Of a DNA stretch of 64,000 nt, positions 1 to 13,634 are shown one piece after another. A program made the translations under genes and the position numbers. This DNA is from Melampsora larici-populina 98AG31 (Eukaryota; Basidiomycota; Pucciniomycetes; Pucciniales; Melampsoraceae): positions 799,575-863,574 of the forward strand of contig NW_006768805.1 of the NCBI RefSeq assembly GCF_000204055.1. The letters are read 5' to 3'. Each line of letters starts with the position of its first letter. Position 1 is the first letter of the stretch. The notes under the pieces were generated by a model. The model did no database searches. It had not been told where the DNA came from and saw nothing but the letters and a program-made list of their open reading frames with translations.

Positions 1-331
1 TTATCACAAGAGAAACACTACCCCACCATGCTGTTCTTGAGGGAGTTATCAAGCCTTATGTCTCACTTGTAAAGGGGCATACAGGGTGAATTTGCACCGT
101 ACCCGATTTTTGAATCATTGCTACAGGTGTGTTGTAAGAATCATCAACCTCCTTTTTTGGCCACACCGTTCACACTGGCCATGATGCTAGACTACGAGAT
201 TATGTAGAATTTTTATCAGAACAACTTTCTCTGCGGAGTCAGGTGAAGTTTGTTTGTGAGGGAAGCGTGAAAATCCGAAAAACTCCTTAGACACACTTAA
301 GGATTGTAGTGCTCAAGCCAAAAATCGACGA
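1..331. other. Unassigned, possible transposon interior
   Basis: There is no intact gene here. Short readable stretches are broken by stops, as expected of a decayed coding region. It lies on the inner side of the hairpin at 332-397, whose longer arm points right. If that hairpin is a right tip, this stretch would be the inside of an element whose left part is outside the window. This is inference only. Confidence 0.25.
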
Positions 332-397
332 TTAGTCCTAAGCCCCTCTGCGAGGGCGCGGACGCGGCCGCGCAGAGAGGGCTTTGTTAAGCTAAGC
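332..397. repeat. Hairpin of the AAGTCCC family
   Basis: The arms AAGCCCCTCTGCG (340-352) and CGCAGAGAGGGCTT (371-384) enclose a GC-rich loop. The right arm continues as TGTTAAGCTAAG, close to the TTTGTTAAGTT tail of the related hairpins at 38.3 and 50.2 kb and to the tips of the 6.3-kb element. By that comparison it could be the right tip of a related element. Confidence 0.5.
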
Positions 398-896
398 GTA
401 AGAGAGACTTTGTTGATAAGAAAGCACAGTGTGCAAATATCACTCAGTCTCGGTTCTCCAAGTCCGAGGAATTCTCAGATTTTGATCATGACCTGACCAG
501 CCTGACCTCACTCATGGTACGTTTGTTTGAACTTTGAGGAATGTACTTATTTTTTTGGCTCAAGCAACCTGGATCGACAACCTAAGTAAATATAATAGTC
601 GGTCAGGACCCTGAAGAGATCTTGTCAAAGTACATGATGTAGAACATTCATAAAAACTTGACCAAATCCCTTGCTCCTCCCTCACCAATGCCTAGCCAGG
701 AGCAAAGCACTTTGTTAACTTCGAAATCCAAACCTACACATTCGTGAAGAGTTTCAACCGTGGTGTAGAGCAAAGGTGACATAGCTACATCGCAACACGC
801 TACTGTGCATTTTGTGTGTAGTGTAGCTGAGTGCAGTTACAAGAATCTTACCTTTAGGTTAGTGTAGCTTGACAAGTTACGCTACACTACAAGGTA
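398..896. other. Intergenic, nothing identified
   Basis: I see no gene. Between about 780 and 900 there are several near-repeats of the words GTGTAGCT and GCTACACTAC in both orientations, which may be remains of another foldback element. Confidence 0.3.
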
Positions 897-1461
897 CTGT
901 AGTCATGTTGTGGGCGCAGCGCGAAAAGCGCGAAAAGGTCGCGCCTGGTAGCGCCCCAAAACTTCACAATATGTAGGGGCGCGCCCCATAGTTAGTCCGC
1001 GGGTTTTTGTCAGTTTTTCAACCCATCTCCATCAGAAATGCCTGGAGAGGACTCTGAGGAGTGTTACTTCATCATGGTATTATATTGGTCCAACAGTCTA
1101 CCTCACTATGAGCTGTTGTCACTTTAAAGACTGAGTCTTGTCCAAAAGACATGTAAGCAAGTCACTGTAAGAGTTTCATGTGTATACATAGAATCACAGT
1201 TGACTTCCTTTGATTGTGATATCTCTTGCAATCTACCTGCCAATCAATGACCTGAAACCTCTTATTTGCAACTATGTATTTTTTGGCACTGTAATATGGT
1301 GTCTGCTGGTGTAGAAGATTTTTTTTTGCTTTTTTTCTACTTTTTGGGGGCCAAGGGCGCGCCTAACGCGCCCTAGTGGCGCCCGCGCCTGTCCAATCAA
1401 GATTTTGTGCGCCTGGGCGTGCCCGTTAGAAAAAGGACGCACCCACAACATGATACTGTAG
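897..1461. mobile_element. Non-autonomous TIR element (MITE)
   Basis: The ends are inverted copies sharing the core CATGTTGTGGG: left end near 903-914, right end CCCACAACATG near 1442-1452. Both are flanked by ACTGTA-like words. The interior is rich in GGCGCGCC-type words near both ends (905-990 and 1345-1440) and carries no coding sequence. Exact ends and target duplication are uncertain. Confidence 0.5.
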
Positions 1462-1773
1462 CTGAGTTTTGTGCCTCCACACCACACTGCAGGGCCAAAA
1501 TTTGATTAGCTAGAGATTTCCTAGGACTCTGTGTAGGATAGCTAGAATTCATTCATGCATAAATGATCTTCACAGCCTCAGGTATGTATGGTAAAGGCAA
1601 AACTTTCCAATTCTTGAAGTCTTTGAGTTGTTCAACTTTCCTTGAAAGATAGGATAACCAAGATCATCAATTATGGATAAGTGTATCATTCAATGAAATT
1701 CAAAGTAACCATCTAATTCTAGAAATATTTACACTTACATCTATATATAACTGTAAGCAAGCTCAACTTCAAG

Positions 1774-2032
1774 TACAGCTGTTGTAAGATCTATCAGCAG
1801 ATTTTTAGATCATTGTGTTGTTGCCAGATTTAATGTAGAGGTCAAAAACTCCAAAAAACCCTTTTGAGACTGATAACTCTACTGCCCATTGGTCAGATCT
1901 AGCACAAGAACAATTGAGTTACTCTCAAAGTGACATGATTTTTGAGTTTTTGACTTCAAAAGTTAAATCTGGCAACAATACAACTTTTCAGGAATCTGTC
2001 AGTAGATCTTACAACGGCTGTAATAAAAAACA
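1774..2032. mobile_element. Foldback MITE, TA-flanked
   Basis: The left end TACAGCTGTTGTAAGATCT (1774 on) is an imperfect inverted copy of the right end AGATCTTACAACGGCTGTA (to 2032). Pairing continues inward: TTGTTGCCAGATTTAA on the left matches TTAAATCTGGCAACAA on the right, and GTCAAAAACTC matches GAGTTTTTGAC. Almost the whole 259 bp can fold on itself. A TA-type target is likely. Confidence 0.7.
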
Positions 2033-3241
2033 TGTAACCAAAATTCTTGTAACAATAAATCAATAACTCTTCTAAATCCAAGCTTTAAAGCAGATCAAAT
2101 AAAGTGAAATCCAATAATCATGATGAATGTTTAGAACTCTATATTTTGATACTTTTTGACCCTTTTCATTATTTTTCATATTTTATCTTTCTTCAGTTTT
2201 TTAGAATCTTCAGAACCCAAAACCAATTTCATAAGTTTCATGATCCCTTTTTTTCTAGTTTCCATTGGGTTCAACTTAAGTTCATGAATCATTGTATCAG
2301 GCATTCATGATTGTCTATTTCTTCCAGAAGCTGAATTTGATGATGATGATGATGATAGTTTGATAAGGTACAATCTATTGGTAGTTGTGTTTCAGTTGAA
2401 GTTGAATAATGGGGTTCAATCAAGATTTGGTTTTGGTTTTGATGATGATTGAGTTCTTGAAACTTATCCCCAATCAAACCATGATTTTGTTCAATCCAAT
2501 CAAGACCTTCATTTAACCTTGAAGGTCTAAAGAACTGATCAAAGTTTCATTGAAAAGTAGGACACAAAGTTCAATTTGCAACATCAGAAGACAAATCAAT
2601 TCTAAAAGGTTGAAGTTGAATGAGAGTATGCTGTCTTTGATAGTAATATGAGGTTTGGTGTCAATTGATAACAAGATCTTCATTGATTGTATGATAATTT
2701 AGAGGTTCTTCAGTATTATAACTTGGTGGTGATCATGAGGTAATTGAGGAAGTTGATGTGGGATGATGACACTGCAAACATTATTCAACTTCCCCAAGTG
2801 GGCAAGAAAAAAATGATTGGGAGTATGATTTGTCATAAAATCATCATTCACTCCTCACCTGAGCCATAACACCCACACTACATATGTGTAGCAGGCTCAG
2901 TGAATAAGTGGTTATCATGTACATACAGTTCTGCTCAGTTATCTGCTCATCAAGATAACTTATTCAGATGTAATACATGCTGTAATTGTTTTCAGTTTGA
3001 CAAGGGCATTCAAAAGATTGACTACATACACTGACTCAATGTTTTGGTGTAATCTCATCACCCCAACTGCATGTGTCACCCTTTCTGTTACTAAAAAAAA
3101 GCTTCAACAATATTGCCTGAGCAGCTCCAGAATTATATGTAGTGAATCTTTGGGATGATTTCTTCAAAGTCAAAAGAGTTACATGTGGTATAAGATGTGG
3201 TTTATTGATTCCAATGGGCAAAAAAACTGAGCAGACCTGTA
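2033..3241. other. Intergenic, nothing identified
   Basis: This is AT-rich sequence with short ORFs on both strands that show no family features. A GATGATGATGATGATGAT run lies near 2338-2357. I see no gene or clear repeat. Confidence 0.3.
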
Positions 3242-3490
3242 TGTACAGCCCTTTGCATAATTGATGACTTTGAAGAAAAAAAAACCTCGAGTTTTTTCGA
3301 AAAGTGGCCGAGTATTGTCAAAAAGCTGCTGCGTTTTTCAAAAAGTCGGTGAGTTTTGTTGGAAACCTGGCTCAGTAATTCTAAAAGAGAGAGAGAGAGC
3401 TCAGTTTTTGAAAAAAACCCGCAGGTTTTTTTTGAAAACTCAAGCGTTTTCTCTTTTTCCAAAGTCATCAATTCTGCAAAGGGCTGTACA
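3242..3490. mobile_element. TIR MITE, 249 bp
   Basis: The left end TGTACAGCCCTTTGCATAAT (3242 on) and the right end ATTCTGCAAAGGGCTGTACA (to 3490) are inverted copies. The match extends inward through TGATGACTTTG / CAAAGTCATCA, about 30 bp with one or two mismatches. The interior is rich in TTTTTCAAAAA-like words and a GA run. The ORFs over it on both strands come from the inverted repeat. Confidence 0.8.
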
Positions 3491-4681
3491 TGATAGACAA
3501 CTCCTTTTATGACAAACTGTACTATTAATCATTTTCCTCTTCCAAGTTGGGGACCCGGGAAGTTGAATGATGTTCACAAGTGTGATAGGATTTCTTGAAG
3601 TACAATCAGTCTTTTCATAAATCTTTGAAGCTTGTGGTGATTCAATTTTCCATTCTCTTATAATAAATAGAATTAAAGACTGATCACAAGAATAGAGGTT
3701 TTGAATGTTTTGAAAAGGATTCTTTGAAACATATCAACTGGATTCACAATTTTTGTTTTTTTCCTACTTGTTACATACATACTTGATTTTGATGAATATA
3801 AAAACTAAGAAAATCTCCATATATTCTCCTTTTTCAAAGGCTATTTGATTCCTTCAAGAACCCATCACAAGTATTCTGAACCCCATTCAAAGAGCCTTAC
3901 AAAGCGATGCAATTGTGTATATACACCAAAAATATGTTCTATACATCTTTGTTGAATGTTGGCTGTGCTGATGAGTTTTCAATTTGTAAAGGTCAAACGA
4001 AGAGATTTTAAAGTTTCCATAATTGGTGGATGCGATCAAACCGGTTACTGCCACTGTTTGAACTTTTAACAAATGTGTAAATAAATGATCTCAAGAACTT
4101 AAATTTAGATCTCATCAAGTGTGGTTAACTTGAGTTTAGGAAGAAGTGAATCATAACTATTCTGATTCAGGGTTCAAAGTGTTTGTTGAGGATTGGATTT
4201 ATTCTATTTTTGGAATTGAATCATTAGTTTCTGACTCAGAAGATGGTCTTCAATGAGCTCCGTATGATCAGTTATTCCAGAGTGGTCATTAGACTTTTCC
4301 AATCATCAGTCGTATTATATAGGGTTAGTATAATCATGGATTGAAATTCTTTTGGTCTTTTGTCTTGCTTGTAAATTGAGTCTTTGAGCTTGGTACATAT
4401 GACTATGATGTGTACTGATGTATAAACTCAGATGATGAAGAATTGAGAAACGGATGAAGCAGGACATTGAGTTGAGAAAAGGCTTCAGAGATCGAAAGTG
4501 TATTGTGTTGAGAAGGAAATACGAAGAATGTCAAAGCAAGGATGTAATTTTCCAATTCGATTTGAATCCATCTTCAGACTGCAAACCACTGCAAACCACT
4601 GCAAACCACCACTGCTACTAACCATCGATCGATAGAAATCAAGAAATCAATCTCAATCACTCAAGATAGTCAAACAGAATC
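3491..4681. other. Upstream region of the PAG1-like gene
   Basis: No gene is seen. Just before the next coding region there is a 10-bp unit (ACTGCAAACC) repeated three times in tandem at 4578-4607, about 75 bp before the ATG and so probably in the 5' leader. A pyrimidine/adenine-rich stretch follows up to the start codon. Confidence 0.5.
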
Positions 4682-7600
4682 ATGCAAATCGAGATACCTG
4701 ACTTTGATGATGATACACCATTCTTACCAACAAGTTCATTTGGTACTCAACAAAATCAATTCAGTGCTTCTTCTTTCTCACCTTCAACTAACGATCATCA
4801 TGAAAGAGATGGTTCAAGTTCTTCATCAACTCATCATCATCAACAACAACAATCTACTCTCTTCTCATTCACTTCTCCACTTCAATCATCTTCACGTCCA
4901 TTCGGTGGTCAATCTCATCAACCATTTCATCTTATCAATCATCATCCAAATCATCATCATCTTACCAATTCTAATTTAAATTCAACTACCTTGGATCATG
5001 AAATCAGAACTAAAAGCAATTTAAATCATCATCAACTACATGCTTCTCCAACCAGTCCAAGTCCTAATAATTCTCAATTACATCAAAACTTACTCACCAG
5101 ATCTGGTCCACCAAGAAAATTATCAGTGGCAAGTCTCAGAACGGGTGTTGCACTTAAATCTTCTAATAATAATCATCATCTTGAAAACTCTAGATTACAT
5201 CGTAATAACAATCCAATCGATCTTCTCAATACTTCAATCGGTCTTTCTTCTCCTTTTTCTCCAAACATCAGTCCTGGTACTTCTACTACTCATCATGGTA
5301 GATCTCCTAGAAGTAGAAGTGATACCACTACTACTAGTACCACTCATTCGGCTAACACTTCAAATGGTGAAGCTCATTCTCCACTAGAGGTCAGTTTCTT
5401 CATCCGCTTACATACCTTCAGTGGACTTGTACTGAGTGATGTGCGATGTTTTAAAGGTTGCAATTTACTTGATCATGGATCGATTTTTTGAAGAATGTGA
5501 AATTAAACTTGGTCAACTTTTAGGAAAAGCAATTGTAAGTTAACCAAATCCAGAATCCCAAAAATCCTCAAAGCTTTCTTACTAAATTGGTTTGATTGAT
5601 CACTTTGTATATATAGCCTATTGCGAATGAAGATGATTTTTATATTCCAGGTTGGATTGGTCAAGGTGTTGATCCAAGTTTTGATGCAACATTCGATTCA
5701 CTTGCTCAAGTTTCTCGAAAGAATCCAAATCAAGTGATTAATTTTGTCATGAGATGGAAATCTAGACAAGGTGAAGGGATTGATGAACATTCAATACAAC
5801 GTGCCATGTAAGAGATTCGTCTTTTTCTTTCTATAAAGATTATCAGGATGTTGAATAAAGATCATTGGGATCGGTCATGTTTTTGAATAGATTTAGTGGT
5901 GATAATACTACCAATCCTCGTCGAGTTGCAGCGGTCTTGGCCGAACGAAAAGGTGTCAGTACTCACTCATTCATTCAATTAGGAGTTCTTAGATCCTTAT
6001 GGCGATCGAGCTCATGATCAACTATTTTCTCGAGATCATCCATAGTTGGCACTTGTTTACTTATTATGTAGAGCATTGATTGCTATCGTTCAAGGTGTGA
6101 CAAGAGAAAGTTTAGGTGAAGAGTTGGGATCTCGTATAGAAGAGATTGTCTTTAATTCGATTAAGAATGCGGATACGTAAATCATTGTTTTTTTCAATCT
6201 TCTATTCTTCAGAAGACTGATTCTATTCACTTTTTTTCCCCTGTTGGATCAAAAGATCTCCTAGTTCTCGAAATCCTAATAAGCAAGCCAATATGAATAT
6301 GTTTGCTCAGCTGTTAGGGGCACTATCCAACATACGGTACTTTCTCAATTTCGATCCGTCTTGAAGGGATTCAATTGAACTGACGATTGTTCGATGTTGG
6401 AAATGTAGATTTGCAAGTGTGAGTGATAGGTTTGCAAGTGAGATAGACCTCACCAACCGGGCAGCAGCGATCAAAGATCAAAAAGATTCCGAAACCAGGC
6501 TAGGCTTCTTAATCAGAGGTGTTCAATATCTCAAATTAAAAGTTTATCCATTAGAAGCTTTTGAAGAGACTGCAGAATTTATTGCGGCCTTTGCTATTAT
6601 CTTTGAAGGATCAAGAGGTTCATTTGTCAAGACTGCAATGGCTGAGACGTTGAATCCTTTATTGGCTCAAGTGGTTCAGTCTGCAACTGCAGAAGTTAAT
6701 CATCCGGTTTGGAACAAAGCAATCGTCACCATCTTTAATAAGGCTCATTCAATGTCCGATAAGCCATCCAAAGCAAGGTATTGGAATGCGACAGTCCCTT
6801 TGATCTGTTCTGTAGTCGGTGCTGCCCCTCAAGATTTCCTGCTAGCAAAATGGCCAGAAACGATTGATTGGTGCTTTGGCAAGCTAAAGGAGAAAACCAC
6901 TCGTCCGACCATGATGCTCGGAATCGTCCAACTTGTCTGGGCTTACCTTCGCCGAGTTCGAGAAGGCGCTTCTGCCTTGAACAAACGACTTGAACCTATT
7001 CTCAAGTCAGCCTTTCCAGCCGATCGGAAGAATGTATATCCAGCCGAGGTCTCGCTCGATACGTTTGCCTCATTGATCCATTACATCTTACACTGGCAAC
7101 TCGAATATGGTAGTGATTTTACTCTGAGAACACTACTGACGGGATCATCTGACTCCGGAGAAAGTGGGAGCGGCTTAGTCGCCCAGGCTGGATCAGATCG
7201 GATCACGATCGGTATCACTGCTACTTTGCGAGCCCTTACATCATTGGAAGCAGGCGAAGATCCGCTTTACCCAGTAGTTGAACCTCAGAACGGCACGAAA
7301 TCTCATTCATCCTCATCTCATTCACTCCATCATTTTCATCCTAAAGATCCTGAAACGGATTGTAAGGATGGGATGGCCTTGAAGCCAGAAACTCTAGAAA
7401 GACCTAGGATCAAAGCTTTTGTTGATGCGGTGGGTACTAAAGTTCTTCAAATCGCTGCATATTGTGATCGAACTTTGGCTACTTATACCCTCACCAATGA
7501 TAGGTATATTGCACCTTGGCATGATAGTATTGCTCAAAGAGCTGAAACTTTAGATAGTGCAATGGTCATCAAACGACATGGCTATTTTGCTGTAGAATAT

Positions 7601-10600
7601 CCTAGACATGTCCAACGGCTCTTTGATGTGCTTCAAACTTGTTTACAAGCATGGCCTAGGATCTTAACCTCTTCTACTGCAGATTCAGCTGCACTCGATA
7701 TTCTATTCCGCGGTCTGATCTCTTTGGATGTAGGTGTGACAATTGCGTCTAAGTTGGCACTTCGAAGATTTGTAGCATCAGATAAATCGTATATGGTTTT
7801 ACAGAATTATACTAGGTTTTTGGCTAAACCGGAATTCTTTTTTCGATCTAAACCACAATTACAAAAAGGATCTGATAATAAAGTGGAATCATTAGTCAAA
7901 TTTTGGGTTGAAGTGATGTCTACATGGTGTGATCGACTTAGGAAATTGGCTAGTGGTACAGATGATGAACAAACTAATTCGATCTTTGGTGGAGAAGGTC
8001 TTAAATTTGTTTCTCAGATGGAAGCTACTAGCTTAGTACTTCTTTGTTCGAGATCTTCTTCTACTCGAAAATCGGCGCTAGATGCTTTACGGATCACTGG
8101 GACGGCTCGTACGATCATTCAAGACTCTGGATTGATCACCACACCGAAATCGATCAACTTTACGAGGAATAATAGTGTGGCTAATGTTTTAGATGAAGCA
8201 GAAAGATACTTGTTTGACACTATCTTACCTGATGATCTTCCTAGTACGGAAAAAACTCGATTGTTGAAATGGAAAAAACAACGTAAACCTGGTAGTAGTG
8301 ATAGTCTGATCCGTCTATTGGAAAGTGATAATCCTGCAGACATGACTTTGCTTTGTATCGCACTTTCCTCCATCTTTAGTACGGCTTTAAAGTATCTGCC
8401 TCAGACTATGGTACATGCTCGAACATTACTATACAGTCAACTTCAAAGAATTTATCCTCTCGCTTCTGATGCTGCTGGCGTTGGTGGTCGATCGACTGTT
8501 AATGGAAATGGACCCAATCCGGGATGGGACGACCGGAACTTACTCACCTCGTGGTCTTCACTTCTCATCAGCTTGACTAGTATCACTACCTCTGCCGATC
8601 CGAAAGTGGGTAATCTTAGTACTGGGATCGATAACTCATCCATCGCACAGCATAGTAATTCAACCCGAGAGAGAAGTATCTCACCTGGAGAAGATTTGAT
8701 CAAGACCCTCGTGCCTTTCTTAACATCAGATCAATCTACCTTCCGAGAAGCAACAATCAGAGCAATGAGTTGTATTCATGTCTCAATGTATGAAACTCTT
8801 CTTGATGGCCTCTCTGGACTTGCTCATCATCTCACTAGTGAACGTAAAATGATTGAAGCACAAAAAGATCGATCAGCAAGACCTAATGGGACAGTGAAGA
8901 TCATACGATTATTTTCAGCTATAGGAAAATTACATGAAAGTACGACCAAGTTTTTATTTCATTTAGATTTCAATTCAACAGATAGATGTATTGAGATCTT
9001 AGTTAGATTTATTAAAGAAACTTGTTTATTTTTAAAATCAAGACAAAGTATGGAAGATTTCTTAACGGTTTCGATTAGGAAATCATTTTTAATTTTTAGT
9101 GAAAGGGTTTTTAAAAAGATTGGATTAAAAGATTTCAATCATGATTCATCATCTGGCTCGACTTCTTTAATTACTGTTAAGATTCATCAAGTCTTTAATC
9201 ATGAATTAGTGATTGATATATTTAATTTAGCAGAAGACTGGAGTACTAGATTAGCTTCTAGTAGTAGTACTACTCATCATCCTAACCCTAGTGGTTTAGA
9301 TCCACGTGTTTCTAGAATTAATTCGGCTACTAGTAGGAATAATCCACCTATTAAGGGAAGGTCACCTTTGGCTTCAACTTCAACAGGTAGTGGTGAATTG
9401 CTTTTGCATTCGGCGACTATGATCGCAACTCTTTGTGTAAGCTTTACTGAATTTATCATCGAGTTTGGATTTTTTTTGTATTGACTTTTGTTGGTGGTTT
9501 TGGGTTTAAGGAAACTGCATTAGACTTTCGGTCTTCTAGTGGATCCCCGCAACGACCTGAGACTAGTCGAGAGCCTACGACTAGTGCTAGTCGTATGCTG
9601 AGATGGATCACCGCTCTTTTTGAGAAGAATGATGCGAAAGTTCATGCAGAAGCCAGGTAAGTGCATTCCATGCACCCTTTGCAAACGTCATCCATTAGCT
9701 GACCCACTCATTGTTATCTATTCAAACACATCACGTACAGACGAGCATTTGTTGGGGCGTGTAAGAGAACAAGCGATCCAGATGGTCTTTTGGAGAATGC
9801 ACTCACGCTTTGTTGGAATGAATCTGATTGCTGGCCTTTGGAGCAGACGTTATTTGGGATCATGTGTAGTACGCTGATATGTGAACCAAGCTTACGACTT
9901 CGAGAAGAAGCTATCCTTGCATTATGTTTATCTCGAATCTCACATCCTGAACTGACTACTCGTCAAAGAGCTTTGGATGTATTGAAATTCCGTTGTCTCT
10001 CTGATATCACACCTCAATGGCTATCAGAAATCGAAGTTGGAATTCAAAGTGCATTTGCAGGACATCACTTGGTTTCTCAAACTTTACTTTCAAAGGCTAT
10101 CTCTGATATGAAAACGATCGATCCATCTTGCTTTATTGTCGAAGTAGGCAATCGGATCTTACAAGTGGAAGCTCTGAAAGCACGACCACTAGTACGATTG
10201 ATGCCAACTTGGCTAGCTCAAATCAATCTCGCCCCTGCAGTTTGTGATATCGGTTCTTCAAAAGTGAAAAACCTTCTTAGTATCGTCTTACTAGTTTCGT
10301 CTCAATTTGTTGAACATCAACCCGAGGCAGTTAGCGCGATCTGGCTTTCATTTGCCGATGCTTCACCTCTCAATACTGCAGCTATCATCACCTTTCTGTT
10401 AGATGAAACTAAACGTCGAGGTCTTCCTGCATTTGTTCGTCTCTCTCGAACGATCTTGTCTTCGATGACAGAGAATACGGGACTTGAAGTGGTAGCACGA
10501 GATTTGGTTAACACTCTACAACCGGCCAAATTACTAGCTCCTCAGGATCCAGCTCCACTCGATTCTGGGATCTTACCCACTCGATCCAATGATCTCGATA

Positions 10601-13128
10601 CTCATTTTCCTCAACTTCCTTCTCGTACGGTCATGTCTCATATGCAAGCTGCGATTCTTTTGTTGGGTGAAGCAATGGTACTGAAACCGTTAGGCTTGGC
10701 AGATCGTTTATCAAGCGTGGTACATGCCTATGTAGTCCAAGCTGATCATACCAATATCACCTTACAAGCACAGATGCGAGAGGTCTTGGTACGATATGTG
10801 TATATGTTAAGAAGGATGCAACAACAATGTGATCAAAGTACTACAACACCCAACCGATCACTTCCTTTAATCAATCCAGAAGATAAAGAAGCATGGAGAT
10901 CGTTTTGGGATTTTGAGGAAACTAGTTCATCAAGAAGACATCGAAAGATCTTACCCAGAAATTTAGAACATTTAGTTGAAGAGATCAGTCAACTCACCTC
11001 TTATTTCATCACTGATTTTTGTCAACAATGGGCTAAAGTGGCCATCGAATGGGCTACCCAATGTCCAGTAAGACATGTAGCTTGTAGATCATTACAAGTT
11101 TTAAGGATCTTGGGATTACCGGTGGATTCGAATTTGTTGGCTGAATTATTGATTCGACTTTCGAATACGGCTTCAGATCCATCACAAGAGGTTCAATTGT
11201 TTGCATTAGAAGTTTTAACGACTTTATCAGTCTCAGTTAAAGTTCAAAACGTCAATCAAACTCCATTTGCTCAATTGTTTTGGACAGGTGTCTCGTGTTT
11301 AGAAACGTGTAATGAATTAGAGTTTTTAGAAGCCATCGAATTACTTGGATCGATTTTAGAACCATTGGAAGATTCACATTGTTTTGATATTGAAGGATCT
11401 AGACCGACGAGATGGTTAGCGGATGGAGGACCGATTCGACAAGTGGTGATGAAAGGACTTCGATCTTCATCACTTTGTCAATCTTCTTGGTCTTTGATTC
11501 GACAATTCTTATCGTTACCTGAGAGTTGTCAAATTGTAGATTGGGTGAATGGAGGATGTGCATTACTTTATTCAGCTTGTTTACCTTGGTGTTTACATAT
11601 TCTTGAAACGGGGATCATGCAATATGAAATGGATGATATTGCGATCAGATTAGCTCATTTAACTTCTTCAATGGGAATGGAAGGATTATCTAGAGTGATG
11701 ATTTCATTTGCTAAACGAAGGTTTCGAACGAATGATGATTTTTTGAAACAAGCCATTAATGGGATTCGAGAATATTTTTTACCTTTGTTTGGAAATGAGA
11801 TATTAATTTTATATTTTGGATTCTTATTGAATCCATTAGATTGGATTAAATCCAAAACGTTGATCGTACTGAAAGTTTATATTAAATTGATGGATTTAAA
11901 TTCGAATGAGATCTTGGAACTTGGTTATGATCTTTTAACACCGGTCTTAAACCTTTTACAAACTAATTTATCTTTACAAGCTTTAGAAATCTTATCTGAA
12001 CCGATCCCTATCAAAGGAAAATCGAATTTGATTGGAAACTTTAATGGGATTGGACATCATCATCATCATTATCATCGACATCGAACTACTCAAGATCAAT
12101 TAGGTAAAAAGGTTTTTGGGAATCCAGATGAGACAGGATGGTGTGTGGCCAATGGAAATGAAGCTTTGAAAGAAACTAGGATGAGGTTAGTAGAAGTGAT
12201 TGAAAGTTTTGGTATGAATCAAACTTTGTTTGAAACTTTAAAACGATCGTCGGTGGTTGAGTTTACATATGAATGGGGCATTGAAGTCGATTCGAATATC
12301 GATCATCAAACTCAATCTGATCTAGCAGAGACGAATGAAAGTTTTGGTGAGATGGTTTCAACTTTACATGATCTTTCGGATTTCTTTGGTCAAGATGGAA
12401 GTCATGGAGGTGTAGGGGGAGGAGGAGGAGGAGGAGTGAATGGAACGTCAAATTTGATGAATGAGTCTAGGATCTCATCTCCTTTGAATCCTTCGACGGC
12501 TAGAGTGGCGGCGATCCTTTCACGTTCGTTGAGTAAAAGAAGAGCTAATCGACCTAGTTTACATGTTAGAAAAGGTAGTAATCTGAATGAAGGATTCGTT
12601 CAAACTACTCCAACTACTACTGTCATACCTACTACTAGTTCTACTACTCATCATCATCCTCATCATCAAGTTAGTTTGAACTCTAGACCAGGTAGTTTGG
12701 TAGGAAGTACATCTTATTCTGAATCTTCTTCTCCTTCTCATTCTAATCATCTTGATTATTCTCAACTACATCATCCCAATCATCATTATCGAACATCTGT
12801 TTCGACTGATTATGATGATATTGATGAAGAAGATGATGATGAAGAAGATGAAGAAGAAGAAGAAGAAGAAGAGGATGATGAAGATGATGAGATGATTGAA
12901 GAGATTGGTGGAAGTGGAAGTGGATTAGTGGGAGAAAATCGAGGTGGTGGTCATGGTGGTAGTGGTAGTGGTAGTGATGATAGTCTTGAGGTGTTTGGAT
13001 TGGATTTAGAGGATGATGATCATCCATCTCATCATCATCATCATCAAGAAAATCGTCAAGAAGAAGAAGAACATTCAAAGAAATCTTTGGATAAGAAGAA
13101 TGAATCTTTTGGGAAAAGGAAAAGTTGA
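4682..13128 (+). CDS. PAG1: PAG1/Tao3/Mor2 (Furry-family) cell morphogenesis protein
   Basis: This is a very large HEAT/ARM-like scaffold. In yeasts the family (Tao3, Mor2) supports NDR/LATS kinase signalling (RAM/MOR network) in polarised growth and cell separation. Nine exons: 4682-5389, 5457-5534, 5617-5807, 5891-5954, 6046-6176, 6256-6336, 6409-9436, 9511-9656, 9741-13128. The phases close to 2604 aa, close to yeast Tao3. The first ~236 aa are Ser/His/Asn-rich and probably disordered. The conserved Furry N-terminal part starts at FFEECEIKLGQLL and includes LVYLLCRALIAIV (residue ~350) and a long helical middle. The tail (from ~2245) has a His run, a Gly run, a Ser/His-rich stretch and an acidic run (~2504-2531). 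Introns use GTAAGT- or GTCAGT-like donors. Family identity is strong; the exact N-terminal start is less certain because that region is low complexity. Confidence 0.93.
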
Positions 13129-13634
13129 AGTTGGGTAAATGTAGATGTATATGTAAATGAATTTATGATTTTTTTTGATTTTTTTTTGATTTTTTGATTT
13201 TTTTTTGGCATTTTATAATGGAAATAACTTTTATGATTTTTTCTTGGATTTGACATCTTAGTGGGATTTGATTGTTTGATTTGATTGTTTGGATTAAGAA
13301 GAAGAGATATTTAATGAAAAAAAAGATATATAATTGGAAAGAAATAATACGTATTGTAATATGTAGATATAAATTAATAAGAATTTTAATGATGATGATC
13401 ATGATCATGCACTAGATTTAAGGATTTAAAATGGAAATGGACTGATTTTGTATTTGATTGATTTTTTTTTGGTTTTTTTGGGGGTTTTCTTATTGAAAAA
13501 TAAAGGACAGTTTTGGTTTTTTGGGGTTTTTTTGTGTGTTGTAGATTATGGAATTTGTTTTGAATTTTGAATTTTGAATTATGATTTTCAACTTTTGGTA
13601 AAATTTATTGAATGGATTGAGGGCGTGTTCACTT
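13129..13634. other. AT-rich 3' region of the PAG1-like gene
   Basis: Long T runs with G interruptions fill this stretch, which probably holds the 3' UTR and polyadenylation signals of the upstream gene. At 13621-13634 there is an extra partial copy of the end of the next element (GGGCGTGTTCACTTA). Confidence 0.5.

Noticed and set aside
3202..3512. Overlapping ORFs on both strands with similar protein sequence
   Set aside because: They mirror the inverted repeats of the MITE at 3242-3490.
12743..13078. Minus-strand ORF rich in His, Asp and Leu
   Set aside because: It is the antisense shadow of the Ser/His/acidic tail of the PAG1-like gene.
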